64,000 nt of DNA from positions 210,970 through 274,969 of the forward strand of contig NW_024468556.1 of assembly GCF_001632365.1 (NCBI RefSeq). Reading direction: 5' to 3'. Below are positions 24,601 to 35,577 of the stretch, one piece after another. The stretch is from Laetiporus sulphureus 93-53. Lineage: Eukaryota > Basidiomycota > Agaricomycetes > Polyporales > Laetiporaceae. The stretch's first letter is position 1. Each line of letters opens with the position of its first letter. The notes beneath the pieces were generated by a model that was not told the origin of the DNA, did no database searches, and saw only the letters and a program-made list of their open reading frames with translations. The position numbers were made by a program, and so were the translations under genes.

Positions 24601-26230
24601 AGCGCGATGGTCTCCTCCTCGGCGAGCGACGACTTGCGACTCTCGTCATTGGGGTTGAGACGAGAATGCTCCTGAGAGACGCCATTATTAGCGGCATAGA
24701 TCCATAAATCCTCCTCCTTAGTAACTTCCGATTCGTGTGCGAGAGTATCATTATTCAAGTTCTTGAAATCTTCGTCCAAATGAAGCTGTTCGTGATATAA
24801 AGTGGGCAAACAATACCCACGCAGTAGTGAGCACATACCTCAAACATAGGCTCGTAAAAGAGGTCGTCAACACTTTGGTCCTGCTCTTTGATGTCCTCAC
24901 TGGGTATCGGCGAAGCGTCGACATCGACGATCGCAGTGCATAGACTCTCACCCTCAGAGCTGAGACGAGAGTATTCAACTGAGATGAAACCACCGATGGA
25001 TTCCGTAGACGAGTCCTCCTTTAGTGCACTGATCTTCATGTCCTCGAAACTATCGTCAACACGAGTCTTCGGCGCAGGGAAAGCATCCATGAGCGAGGGC
25101 ATCCCGACATCATCGAGAACGCCGGTCTCCGGAGTGAAGAAGGGACTGCCGGTTGCGCGAGCCTCTTCTTTGATCAAGGAGCAGTCGAAGAAGTCTTCTT
25201 CATCGCTGAGATGAATATCTAGATCCCGTAGATCGACTACGGACGTGGACTCTTGAATGCTTTCGTCCGCGAAGAAATCGACATCATCTTCTGACCGGTC
25301 CGAGGATGTGTCGAGTTCTCCGATAAAGTCCAATATCAAGTACTCCTCGTCTCGCCATTGCGAGTCGGCCATACGGGTGGTGGCTTGATGGATCCATTCG
25401 AGGAAGAGGTGCACGACGACCACAGAGGCAAAGACCAAGGTCCCAAATCGTAATAAACCAATGATCGAGGGGTCGGCTGACAGTCCACACAAGCCGCCTA
25501 GGGCCATCCTTATTGCCGAGACAACCCAAATGGCGTGAATCAGCCTAGCGAGGACGAGCGAGATGTATGGGACACCGTAGGTCTTCAATTCCTCCGAAAG
25601 TGTATTGAAGACGAGCGCCAGACAGAAGGAGCTTGTCGGGAGGATGAGAGAACCATCGTGAGAGGCCAGTGATGATACAAGATTCTGTAGGAGCCAGGAC
25701 GGTAGAATGAAGCATCCAACAGGGAGCACGGCCTGCCAGATGAACTGCTTGATACGACGAAGAGCTTTGCGGCGTCTTGCCAGCCACACCACCCCGTCGT
25801 ACGCGATGCACCCCACTACCAGCGAGAATGCCAACGCCGATGCGGGAGAGGTCGATGCCCAAGCAGCGAGGGACGAGATGAATGTGTCGCCAGGCGGGAA
25901 CTCTTGAGCCCCATACTTGCCGAGGACTGCACCGAGCGACGACGACGGACCGGCGGCGGCGACGAGAGGACGTTGACCTACCTCACCGTTACCACCGCTG
26001 CCCGTCGGGGGGCCGGACTCGTCAAGCCCAGCCAAAGCAGAGAGGTTGAGAGTGAGAATGAGTTGTGAGATGATGTGTTCCATGATTGTGCTGAGGAAAA
26101 GAAAGACAGCGAGACACACAATTAAGTAGACTTCGAAGAGGCTGACAGTATTTCGGACCCCGTAGTCAGCCTCAGCGACAGTGAGTTGAGATGCTTCTTG
26201 TTTTGCTACCTCCATTCTAGCATGCCACAC
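21681..26230 (-). CDS. Gene A: unrecognised 1465-residue membrane and coiled-coil protein
   Basis: Four exons (24839-26230, 24144-24785, 23044-24096, 21681-22991) join in frame. Residues 1-290 carry about six hydrophobic segments, including ones near FEVYLIVCLAVFLFLS, ALAFSLVVGCIAYDGVVW and FGTLVFASVVVVHLFLEW. Residues 300-680 are strongly acidic and Ser-rich. Residues 680-1029 start with a short coiled coil (TILKDLRAKIARLEEENAQF) and then carry Pro/Ser-rich degenerate repeats of about 33 residues. The C-terminal third is mainly coiled coil, with two copies of a unit of about 110 residues (about 1125-1240 and 1271-1380). I recognise no catalytic motif. The join at 22992-23043 is the least certain; the alternatives are too short for an intron or out of frame. 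A start at the next methionine (26215) is equally possible. A truncated copy lies at 28277-29365. Confidence 0.7.
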
Positions 26231-27865
26231 AGAGCGCAGCGAATTGTTAGGAAGCCCGGCGTTAAAGTGTCATGCCTACGAGAAAGCTCGCTGCATCGGC
26301 CCCTTGCGCGAGTCGTGCTGTGCAGTTGACAGGACCTGACAAAACCTAAATAAAAACAGAATGCGACACAACGCGACCCACAATGCATTCTCTCAGATTG
26401 TCCCCACAAGCCCGCGAACTTGACATTTCGGCTCTGAGTTTTGCAGTCTGGGAAAGAGCACGGAACGCATTGAGAAAGAAGAACAACCGGGTTACCGCTC
26501 CACGTTGCTAAAATTCTCTTCATAGTAAAAAAAGATGCCCGTCGACATGCTGGCAACGCACATAGCACGGAAAAGATATTTGGTGAGTCGAAGTCCATTG
26601 TACACCGCATTTTGCTGAACGTATAGAGCCCTGACTGCTTGTACGCCGGCCATAGGGGGACGAACTTGAAGGAGGGGTGACAATTCTTCACCGTGGCATG
26701 GCGTTCGACGAGAGAGCATTCATGAACTGCGCTAGAGTGGACCGAGCATTCGTGGACTGCGAATTGTACTGAAAGGTAGGATATCGGCGATTGGCCAAGT
26801 GAACGAATCGTTCATGAGGTTAAACCTTGGGCAGAGGACGGATTCGGGATTCAAGGAAAGCGATGATATACAGTGGATTGCGAAGGCATCTGTGCTTTGG
26901 CTGCCACATAGGGATCATAGGAATATAGTTCTCGAGTGGACGGCGTTTCAACGCGATGGTGATGTGTGGTGGAAGGTCAGACGGCACAAGCTCGAAATTC
27001 CCGTGCATTTCCAAATGCGATCGCACGGTCATCACATGATCGCGTCTGTTTCATTCTCAAGACCTTTGAGTTCGCGAACTTCGAGTCCGAGAACAGTCTG
27101 TGTAATCCTCGCTCTCGTGTTTGCACCAAGCTCCCTGTATCTTTATAGGCAACGATGTATCACACAACGTCACTAAAGAGATTATCAACTGCTCCAAGAT
27201 CAAAATTCAGTAATGGTCTTTTCTTAATGCAGCACAAGCGTGATTACCGCCTTTCGGACAGTGTAAGGGCTCGACTCAGGAGATAAGGGCGACGCGAGGA
27301 GCGGAGGCAATGAGGAGCGAAGAGGATAGATAGAAGGGTACGTCGAGAAACTACTGGCGTTGTTCCTGCGACGATTCCCGGAGAATCGTCGCAGCTTATA
27401 TACATGTAGGATGAAAGCATTACTAAGGAAGAATATAAGGATGATCTCGTAAGCGGAAGCGGATGCAAGAGTCATCTGAAGGAAACCAAGCACGACTAGA
27501 ACGTCGTCTACAACGTCTGTGTCCAAAAGAAGAATATCCGCCTCGAGGCTATCCAACCTCGAGTAGTCGAGAGCGCGCTGCGGAGCGGATGCAACTAATG
27601 AGGAATGGAACGTACAGCGACGGAAGAGCGTCGGGAGTCCGCAGTGTGTCTGTAGCGCGACAGAGATCATGACAGACAGGCTCACCGCGTAATGACCAGT
27701 GTGAGGTAGATTCATCAATACTCTGTATTCGCCTTCATTTTTTGGTTCCGCTGATCCAGTGCCATTCCGCTGATGTCACTGCAACAGCACATTGTCTGCA
27801 TTTTTGTGCAATGCAGGGATAACTGCGCGGCACGCTGCTCAAGAGGAGAGTCAGGCCAAAAGTTC
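26231..27865. other. Intergenic between gene A and its copy
   Basis: No gene is secure here. A minus-strand frame at 27224-27718 (164 codons) has one hydrophobic stretch (AYEIILIFFLSNAFILHVY) and a basic tail and could be a small membrane protein, but it has no recognisable relatives that I know of. Upstream sequence of gene A occupies the left end. Confidence 0.4.
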
Positions 27866-28329
27866 TGAGCCTCAAGGCATTACCTCTTGGCGGAGAGCAC
27901 TTTCGAAAATCCCAACATAAAGCGGAAAGCACTCGAGTTGGATCTAGTCATCAAAACGAGCATGCGTACTTAAGCTCGAGCTCAAGAGGCGTGAAGGCCG
28001 AACGCGCTGGAGAGTGTCCGAGTCGTCCGTCAGATGACCGTGTTTGTGCGGCAAGTCCCACCCGGTGCTATGCTACTAGATGGCCTTCTTCGTAGCAGTA
28101 GATGCTCGTTTGCTCGATAGACAACATACCCCATGTGCGAGTGACCCCATGAAGTTCGTCGACACATACTCCTCATACCCCGTCGCTTCGACTCCGAGTA
28201 TGGTGTAACTCCAGCATGAACCATTGTTCGAAATATGTTAGCAGTAATCGATGTACAATCCACCATGAGGTATCCATTACAATACACATACTAGTAGCCT
28301 GATGCAAACACATACAACACGGCACAACA
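27866..28329. repeat. Direct repeat R1 (left), LTR-like ends
   Basis: This block is repeated in the same orientation at 29448-29945. Matching stretches include GGCATTACCTCTTGG, GCCGAACGCGCTGGAGAGTG, ACTCCAGCATGAACCATTG and GCCTGATGCAAAC, in the same order, with small indels between. The unit starts with TG and ends with CA. Boundaries are judged by eye and could move by about 20 bp. Confidence 0.8.
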
Positions 28330-29365
28330 TTGAGACTGAGTCACCAATGGATTCCATAGATGATTGCTCCATGATCTTCATGTCCTCGAAACTATCGTCA
28401 ACACGAGTCTTCGGCGAAGGGAAGACATCCACGAGCAAGGGCATTTTGACTTCATCAAGAATGCTGGTCTCTGGAGAGAAGAAGGGACTACCGATTGCAC
28501 TAATCTCTTCTTTGATCAAGGAGCAGTCGAAGAAGTCGTCTTCGTCGCTGAGATGAAAATCTAGATCCCGTAGATCGACTACGGACGTGGACTCTTGAAT
28601 GCTTTCATCCGCGAAGAATTCGACATCATCTTCTGACCGGTCCGAGGATGTGTCGAGTTCTCCGATAAAGTCCAATATCAAGTACTCCTCGTCTCGCCAT
28701 TCCGAGTCGGCCATACGGATGGTGGCTTGATGGATCCATTCGAGGAAGAGGTGCACGACGACCACAGAGGCAAAGACCAAGGTCCCAAATCGTAATAAAC
28801 CAATGATCGAGGGATCGGTTGACAGTCCACACAAGCCGCCTAGGGCCATCCTTATTGCCGAGACAACCCAAATGGCGTGAATCAGCCTAGCGAGGACGAG
28901 CGAGATGTATGGGACACCGTAGGTCTTCAATTCCTCCGAAAGTGTATTGAAGACGAGCGCCAGACAGAAGGAGCTTGTCGGGAGGATGAGAGAACCATCG
29001 TGAGAGGCCAGTGATGATACAAGATTCTGTAGGAGCCAGGACGGTAGAATGAAGCATCCAACAGGGAGCACGGCCTGCCAGATGAACTGCTTGATACGAC
29101 GAAGAGCTTTGCGGCGTCTTGCCAGCCACACCACCCCGTCGTACGCGATGCACCCCACTACCAGCGAAAATGCCAACGCCGATGCGGGAGAGGTCGATGC
29201 CCAAGCAGCGAGGGACGAGATGAATGTGTCGCCAGGCGGTAACTCTTGAGCCCCATACTTGCCAGGGACTCCACCTAGCGACGATGACGGACTGGCGGCG
29301 GCGGCGAGAGGACGTTGGTCCGCCTCAGCGTTACTGAGAGTATGTTGTGAGATGACAGGTTCCAT
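28277..29365 (-). CDS. Gene B: truncated copy of the gene A membrane domain
   Basis: One uninterrupted frame of about 362 codons. The DNA at 28370-29300 is nearly identical to 25020-25945 of gene A, so the hydrophobic segments and the acidic block down to RVDDSFEDMKI are the same protein apart from a few substitutions (for example LSADPS in A and LSTDPS in B). Both ends differ. The N-terminus (MEPVISQHTLSNAEADQRPL) is divergent and shorter. The C-terminus leaves the homology after SIGDSVSM and runs about 17 codons into repeat R1 before stopping at 28277. Gene A continues for another 1,000 residues. B may be a small membrane protein or a dead fragment; an open frame through the whole block argues for recent origin or constraint. 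The frame is also open 32 codons further upstream. Confidence 0.6.
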   Translation of the reverse strand: MEPVISQHTLSNAEADQRPLAAAASPSSSLGGVPGKYGAQELPPGDTFISSLAAWASTSPASALAFSLVVGCIAYDGVVWLARRRKALRRIKQFIWQAVLPVGCFILPSWLLQNLVSSLASHDGSLILPTSSFCLALVFNTLSEELKTYGVPYISLVLARLIHAIWVVSAIRMALGGLCGLSTDPSIIGLLRFGTLVFASVVVVHLFLEWIHQATIRMADSEWRDEEYLILDFIGELDTSSDRSEDDVEFFADESIQESTSVVDLRDLDFHLSDEDDFFDCSLIKEEISAIGSPFFSPETSILDEVKMPLLVDVFPSPKTRVDDSFEDMKIMEQSSMESIGDSVSMLCRVVCVCIRLLVCVL

Positions 29366-29447
29366 GATTGTGCGTACTGAGGAAAAAGAAGACAGTGAGG
29401 TCAACACTCTTATGGAACTCGAAGAGGCTGACTGCATTTCGATCCAG

Positions 29448-29945
29448 ATTCTGAGCATCATGGCATTACCTCTTGGCAGAGAGCACTTTCGAAGATTCCA
29501 ACACAGTGCGGAAAGTGCGTACGCGTGGGTTGGATCCAGTCATCAAAGCGAGTATATGCGTCCAGGCCGAACGCGCTGGAGAGTGTCTCTGTTGGCCATC
29601 ACATGACCGTGTTTGTGCTGTCCTACAGGTTTAGTACGGTCGCTGCACTGCAAGTCCCACCCTGTACTATGCTACCAGACGACCTCCCTCATAGCAGTTT
29701 TCTCGATAGACGATATACCCCATGCGCGAGTGATCCCATGAAGTTCGAGTTCGTCGACACATATTCCTCACACCCGTCGCTTCTCGCAGCTTCGACTCCG
29801 AGTATAGTGTAACTCCAGCATGAACCATTGTTCGAACAACGCATGACATATGTGTGTTAGCAGTAATCCATGTACAATCCACATGAGGTATCCATTACAA
29901 CGCACATAGCCTGATGCAAACGCATACAACACAGCACAACATAGC
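29448..29945. repeat. Direct repeat R2 (right), LTR-like ends
   Basis: This is the second copy of R1, lying directly against the 5' end of the gene B block. It is slightly longer because of small insertions (for example near 29610-29645 and 29835-29860). No target-site duplication is visible at the outer ends. Confidence 0.8.
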
Positions 29946-30069
29946 AACGCCGCCTATCGTACACCGCCCCACAAGAAATCGCAGGCACATACCGTCCCAT
30001 ATCCGCACTGGCATGCGAACCTATCACAATCCATTTGTTCCCATAAAGACTGCGATCCATCACACCCAA

Positions 30070-31491
30070 CTATCCCTCGTCTTCGCTTCCACCCTCACCA
30101 TCATCCTCTTCCCCTTCTTCCACTCCTTCCTCCACGATCCCCACTCCTCCATTCCACTCCCGTTCCCACAGTGGCACGCCATCCGCATTCTTGTGCGCAT
30201 CCGAAACGACCAGAGCAGGATGTCCCTGCGCGAGCGAACTGCGTGCAGACTGCAGCCGCGTGAGCAGCGATTCGCGGTCGTCAATGAGCGACGTGATATG
30301 CTCGATGGCTGAGATGACACGGACATTAGCACTATTTATCTCCGAATGAAAGCAAGGTCCACCGCCGCGAGCCGATAACGGCCAGACGCACACGTGAAAG
30401 CCGAAATGATGGACACACTGCGGCCGGAGGCACAGCAATGGACACGAAGGCGGAATCACAGACACCGCGCACCATCATCACACCATACAGCACGGCAAAA
30501 GGATCCGACACTCACTCTTCTGCAGCACCACATTCTCGCTCTTTGGCCCCGCGCGCCCATCGACAATGCTCTCTTCGCTCTTCTTCTTCCTCTTGCGTCC
30601 CTTCACTCCTCCCACAGAGCTTCCATCTTCCGTACCAGCTGCCACTTGTGCATCCTCCGCTGCAATCGCCTCGCGTAGCGCTGGCACCGCGTTGCATAGA
30701 GCATCGTACCCACGCCGAATATTGGCACGCCGCTTCTGCTCGCTCTGGATGTGATTCGCGCGCTTCTGCGATGGCGAAAGCAGCGCAGGCTTGTTGGTCG
30801 TCGCTGTCCCTGCGCCTGACGTGCGCGCCCGGTTGACGTTGGAGCCTGCCGAGGACTGGCGCCGAGAACGCGTGTTTGGCTCCGTTGGGGAATGTGAGGG
30901 CCGTGGCCGTTTTGGCGCGGATGAACCAGTATGTGAGTCGTCCTCTGGCAGAGATCGCTTCGACGAGGTCGAGATCGACACGGACGGCGCTGAGACGGAG
31001 GTGGGTAACGATGTGCGCCGGGGAACATCTGTCGCGTTGGAGAGAGGGGGCGACATGATTTTCTCGAGGGAGCGTATGGAGGGTATCTGCTGTTGGGTAC
31101 TATGCGGGCGGGGCATGAAGGGGTCCTGCGAAGCATGTCGGTGGTCCAAGGCCGGGAACGGGCCAGCAAAGCTGTGGGGCCGCGCGTCACCCGACGACGA
31201 CGACGACGACGCTTCTGGGCTGAAACTTGGCCAACGGCTCGAGCTTCCTGTCCTGTTCGTTATGCTGGAGCCCGCTGGTGACTTGCCTTGCGTGCCTGAC
31301 TTTGAACTAGATGTGCTGTGGGCAAGGCTGCCCATGGCCATGAGATCCTTGGTGGCCTTTGCGAGGGCATCTCTGCCATGGGTGATATGGATCTTCTCTG
31401 CGAGGCCCTCGAACTCGAGGTGGTCATGGTGGTCGACGGCGGCGAGGAAGGAGTTGAACGAGACGGACTCGGACGGCGATAGGATCGACAT
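30070..31491 (-). CDS. bHLH transcription factor
   Basis: Two exons (30516-31491, 30070-30308) give 404 residues. The first 240 residues are Ser/Pro-rich and disordered. The basic region and helix 1 read KRANHIQSEQKRRANIRRGYDALCNAVPALREAI. The His-Glu-Arg-type contacts (H, E, R in HIQSEQKRR) suit an E-box. Helix 2 starts after a long loop at GPKSENVVLQK and continues across the intron (TIEHITSLIDDRESLLTRLQ) into a short leucine-rich coil. The helix pattern resembles fungal INO4/MLX-like factors. The C-terminus is Glu/Gly-rich. The start chosen (MSILSPSES) is the first that begins the Ser-rich domain; the frame is open upstream. Confidence 0.88.
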
Positions 31492-34140
31492 TGTGCGGGG
31501 CCCCGTCTTTACATAGTCGCCCACGATGGCGGCTTGTGATAAAAGTCGCATCCACCGATGGCGAGACTCCCACAGGCGCACACGTGATTTCGGCGAGCGC
31601 GGGCGCGTGGTCAGCGAGATTGCGTGGCACGCGTGACACGCAGAAACGGTCGTCGTACGAGCTCCCTCGAGCATCGGAGAAGCTGTCAGCTGGTGCTGCA
31701 GGTGAGGAATCGCATGGCGGAAGAAAGAAGGGACAAATCTCAAGTGGCCGAGGACAGAATAGGCTATGGAGAATAATATGCGCGCTTGTGCGATCACTGA
31801 TTTGCCGTGAGTTTCAAGGGCTCGGCAACTGATGAGAGGGGCATCGTCTCGACTGCGCGAACATAATCATCGTGACGTGTATTCGGCGACGGCGCGAATT
31901 ATCCCTGAGCATTACGCAAGCTGCAATCAATGTCAATGGGACATTGCCATGAGGGCGAAGGAAGAGTTGAGCGAACAGTGGCAGTGCTGCAATTGTGCTG
32001 ACCAAGATAGTATGACAACCGTCTTTACGGCTGGCTCAAAACGATCACACCGACGTGCTCAACCATCGTCGTCGGAGTCTCCGGTATTATGAACCGTATA
32101 GGGAAGGCACGCTACCTCTTTGGGTAATCTTTTCACGTGATCTGTGGCTGTGGTGGGGACATGCATAGATGCCACATGGAGGGAATATGTCGGGGATGCT
32201 GTCGCTGGCAATTGAATACTCGTTCTTGAACAGCATGGCGCAGAGAATGACAGCGACAACTCCAATGCGGCTACATCTGAAGACGATCTGTCATCCTAGT
32301 ATAGCACCTGCATACAATGAAGAGTATGATGTGCCGATTCGAAAAGCTTCGAACTTGAACGTTCTCACTAGCACGAGCCCGGTGCCCAGGAGCGCGGAAC
32401 CAAACCAAATAAGCACTAGTGGATTTGAGGTCGCATTTGAGGTCGCTTCATAGGAGTTTATAGGGGACAGGCAGTGCGCCCAAAAGAAAAATCCTCCGGG
32501 ACATGGTATATGCCTGTGGTCTTCCGATAATAGCGGACATATGGACATAGAGAGCAGCCGGACCAGGATGGAATCGAGAAGACGTCCGCGGCAGCATCCA
32601 ACTTCCCGCAGGCTGTGCATGAGATACATGGAAATGGCAGGAGAAAGCACTCAGATGGATTGTCAACTCGCCTTAGAACCCTCAGCATTCAGGTCAAGAT
32701 AAATATCTGCAGTCGAGCAGAAGAACTTCAAGTATACGGACAAGCTGTGACGGGGCCCTCGTCCACGGCCCTCGTCCACGAGCTCGGACACGGTCGTGTG
32801 ACTATCGACGCCTGCTCATCACTTGAGAGCTTGGCACTCCCATACATTAGTCCAACCTAACGCAATAAGGCCACATAGAAGGTCTCCTTGACAGAAGTCT
32901 AAAGGAGACCTGCAGAGCCCGGCAACTTACCTCCAAGAGAATTGGCTGTAACGTGGGGGGACTAGACGGACATGGTGGTTATAAGTATGTTGTTTCCGTC
33001 GCAACGGACCAACCTGAACATCATGCTTACAGAAAACAGGCCCTCTTTCCGCCTTTCATTCTCCATAAACAGTCGCATCTTCATCAATGCAGCTGATGCA
33101 CACACGCAGCTCCACCGCATGGGGGATGACGACACTGTCAAACATGCTCTCCTGCTCTTCTCAGCGTCACGTAACTATGAGACACGCACCTCCTCCTGCA
33201 CGGGGGCACACCCATTGATCCCCATCAACTCGTCGTCTCCTCGAGTCTCTCTCGCCCAACCTGAGCCGCCTTCCACATTGAATTCGACTCCCCTGAAATC
33301 CCATTCGTGGACGACCAGGACAAGGGGACGGAATTTGAGCGGACAAAGGATCGGCCTCGCGGTGAACGCCTGGGGGTTACATCAGAAGCAGAAGAGTGGT
33401 GTGTTGCACATGGCGACAGTAGGAGAGATCGTCGTCTAAATTGAAGAACGCGAAAATGTACGTCAGCATACCACCGTGCGCAACAGAACGTTCGTTGAAA
33501 CACTGCCCACTTACTAATGCTTGTCTGCGGCGTCGACAGCGCCATGCGGCGGCGCAGCCATATTAACAAACCGTAATCAGAGACAGCGCGCGGTCATTGA
33601 CGCAACCCAGTTCAATCGTGGTCCGTACGCTACGGGCGAGTAAGGTCGGGCACCCGACGGGAAGGACTAATGTACATGGTGGCAGACCACGAAAGACGTA
33701 CGGACATCTACACCCGGGGCCAGGCGCAACGCACGAAGGGAGCAGATGGGGTCGATATTGGCATTGTGCAAAGGTATCTGGCACGAGAGGGATAAACTAG
33801 CGAGGTGTGTATAAGATACGCATACGCAGCGACATTGAGAAGATGTATCAGTGTGTTGGTTCAAGATGTGGCAGGGAGACAGATAGTTATGCTTAGGCTC
33901 TACGGGTGCAATAGATGGACGACACATGCGGGTGCAGCAAACGCGAAGGCAAGGTGCGAGTACTTGTCCAAGACTGTCCGGGAGCTGTATCGAGGCCATG
34001 TTGCAATCGGAAAGTCCATCAGCGTCGTTTGTTGGAAGGCACGTCGCATCTGGCCGTCACCAGGACAGTATTTTCGAAGGGCGGGGGGGCTCGTCGGCAT
34101 GGAGCGCTAGCGACGCGGAGGCCCGCTTAAGGGGGCCTGG
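31492..34140. other. Long intergenic stretch with unresolved coding-like pieces
   Basis: I cannot build a gene here. Minus-strand frames at 32060-32650 include hydrophobic stretches (PLVLIWFGSALLGTGLVLV, and IGVVAVILCAMLF in another frame) that could be remnants of a membrane protein in shifted frames. Minus-strand frames near 33200-33420 look protein-like (LVLVVHEWDFRGVEF) but have no valid first exon. A perfect 13-bp tandem pair (GCCCTCGTCCACG) lies near 32755-32782. Confidence 0.4.
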
Positions 34141-34735
34141 TTACCGATTCGGCGCGAGCGACGACAGCGAGAGCCCTTGTGCAAGCTCCGCCTTCCACGC
34201 GAGGCGGCGGATGGCCTCGGTGTAATCGACCCACTCGCGTCTGCGCTCCTTGCTCTCGAGCCAGTCTGCGTCGAGGTCGGCCACGTCGAGCTCGTAAAAG
34301 TGGTATGTCGACGACGCGGAGGGGATCGTGGTGACGAATCGTGTGATCTTGCCGCGCACGCCCGCTGCAAGAAAATGCACAGGTAAGGCATGAGGTGACG
34401 GGCGAGAGGAAAGGGTCAGGAAGGGGGATGGGGAATGGGAGAGGAACGGATGAGACCTTCTTCCAAGGCTTCCCGCGAGGCTGCTGCTTCTAGCATCCCG
34501 TCTGATGGCTCCCAACCTCCTTTCGGTACTGGCGAACGCGAACGTGGCATACGAAGCAACGTTAGCATTTCTCGTAGGATCAAAGGGAAAAAAAAAGGGG
34601 CGTAAGCGCGGACTCACAAACCCAATGATTTGGACGTTTGCGACTTGTGATGACGAGCACCTTGCCATTGGAACGTGCTATCGGGATCGCACAGCACACG
34701 ACGCGCGGTGTTGTCCGGCCCTTGTTGTTGCTCAT
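34141..34735 (-). CDS. Nudix hydrolase, diphosphoinositol-polyphosphate phosphohydrolase type
   Basis: Three exons (34618-34735, 34457-34528, 34141-34364) give 137 residues. The join at the GTGAGT donor restores the family text NHWVLPKGGWEPSDG. The Nudix box follows: GGWE, then AAASREALEEAGVRG, holding the REx2EE metal-binding glutamates, interrupted by the second intron. The start RVVCCAIPI and the end (YHFYELDVADLDADW) fit the DDP1/Aps1 class, which hydrolyses inositol pyrophosphates and diadenosine polyphosphates in cytosol or nucleus. Size and motif order fit; substrate is inferred from the class. Confidence 0.9.
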
Positions 34736-35577
34736 TGCGGATGGCGGAAGGGCGGAAGTTAGGTGGTTTAGCAGTGGAGCGTCCGTGGCGTGGCGACGAC
34801 TCTTTGACGACGAGCAACGATCTTTCCCGAAAGACTGTGACTGAGAGGCGGTGCCGCGCGTCCTCAGGGGACGACCGGGCTGGAGCAGAATGGCGTGCGT
34901 GCACAACTAATGGATAGACGTAAAATACGCGTGCCGGTTTTGCAGACGATGCGCGTGCTACCTAAGGGCGCCCGCAGCGATACCTGTGTGTTAAAATTCA
35001 GGCGAGAGCGTCGAGAAGCTTCGCGCTTACAGCGTTGAATCTCGGAGTTGCAAAGCGCAAAAGCGGGAGAAAGTGTCGCGGAGGCGGCACACGACCACGA
35101 GGAGGAAAATTAAGGAGAAAGCAGGGAGTAGGATAGCTTATATAAAAGACTGATAGGGAGCGTCTTGGGCGGTGGGCGACGGTTGTGGTCGAGGACGCGT
35201 ACGGTGGCGGCTCGGCGAGGGACGCACAAGCCAATGGCTTGACGCACGTTGCTCGGCCCACTGGCACGCCGCGCTAGCCCGAGCATCCAGGCATTCACCC
35301 GCATTCTCGTCCCTATCTCCTCAGCTGCGGTCACCCCGTGCAGATGGTTGAGGACATGGCTACATCCCTCTTCGGAGGCGCAGATCACTGCCCGCTTCTC
35401 ATCTTCTGCAATCAAGATACGGCACACCCTGACGCGCAGATCCAAGCGCCATTGTATTCATAAATTCTACACCGCCCGACGGCAAACTACGTGCACTAGC
35501 TCCGGGTATACAACAGGCTCTCAACTCCCGCATCGGCCAAGCTTGAAACATCCGGCGCATGGCGTGCCGTCCTTTCT
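34736..35577. other. Intergenic, with an orphan TATA-like element
   Basis: No gene is evident. A TATATAAAAG element at 35140-35149 reads well on both strands but is about 400 bp from the nearest start codon (the Nudix gene). A minus-strand frame at 35110-35445 is open but unrecognised. Confidence 0.4.

Noticed and set aside
26799..27176. Plus-strand frame of 125 codons between A and B
   Set aside because: No motif, no splice context and no similarity to A, B or the repeats.
27866..29945. Full LTR retrotransposon
   Set aside because: Only the repeats are LTR-like; no gag, protease, polymerase or integrase sequence lies between them, and no target duplication is visible.
33225..33569. Minus-strand frame beginning MAAPPHGAVDAADKH with a GTAAGT donor
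   Set aside because: Every acceptor tried produces a stop at the junction.
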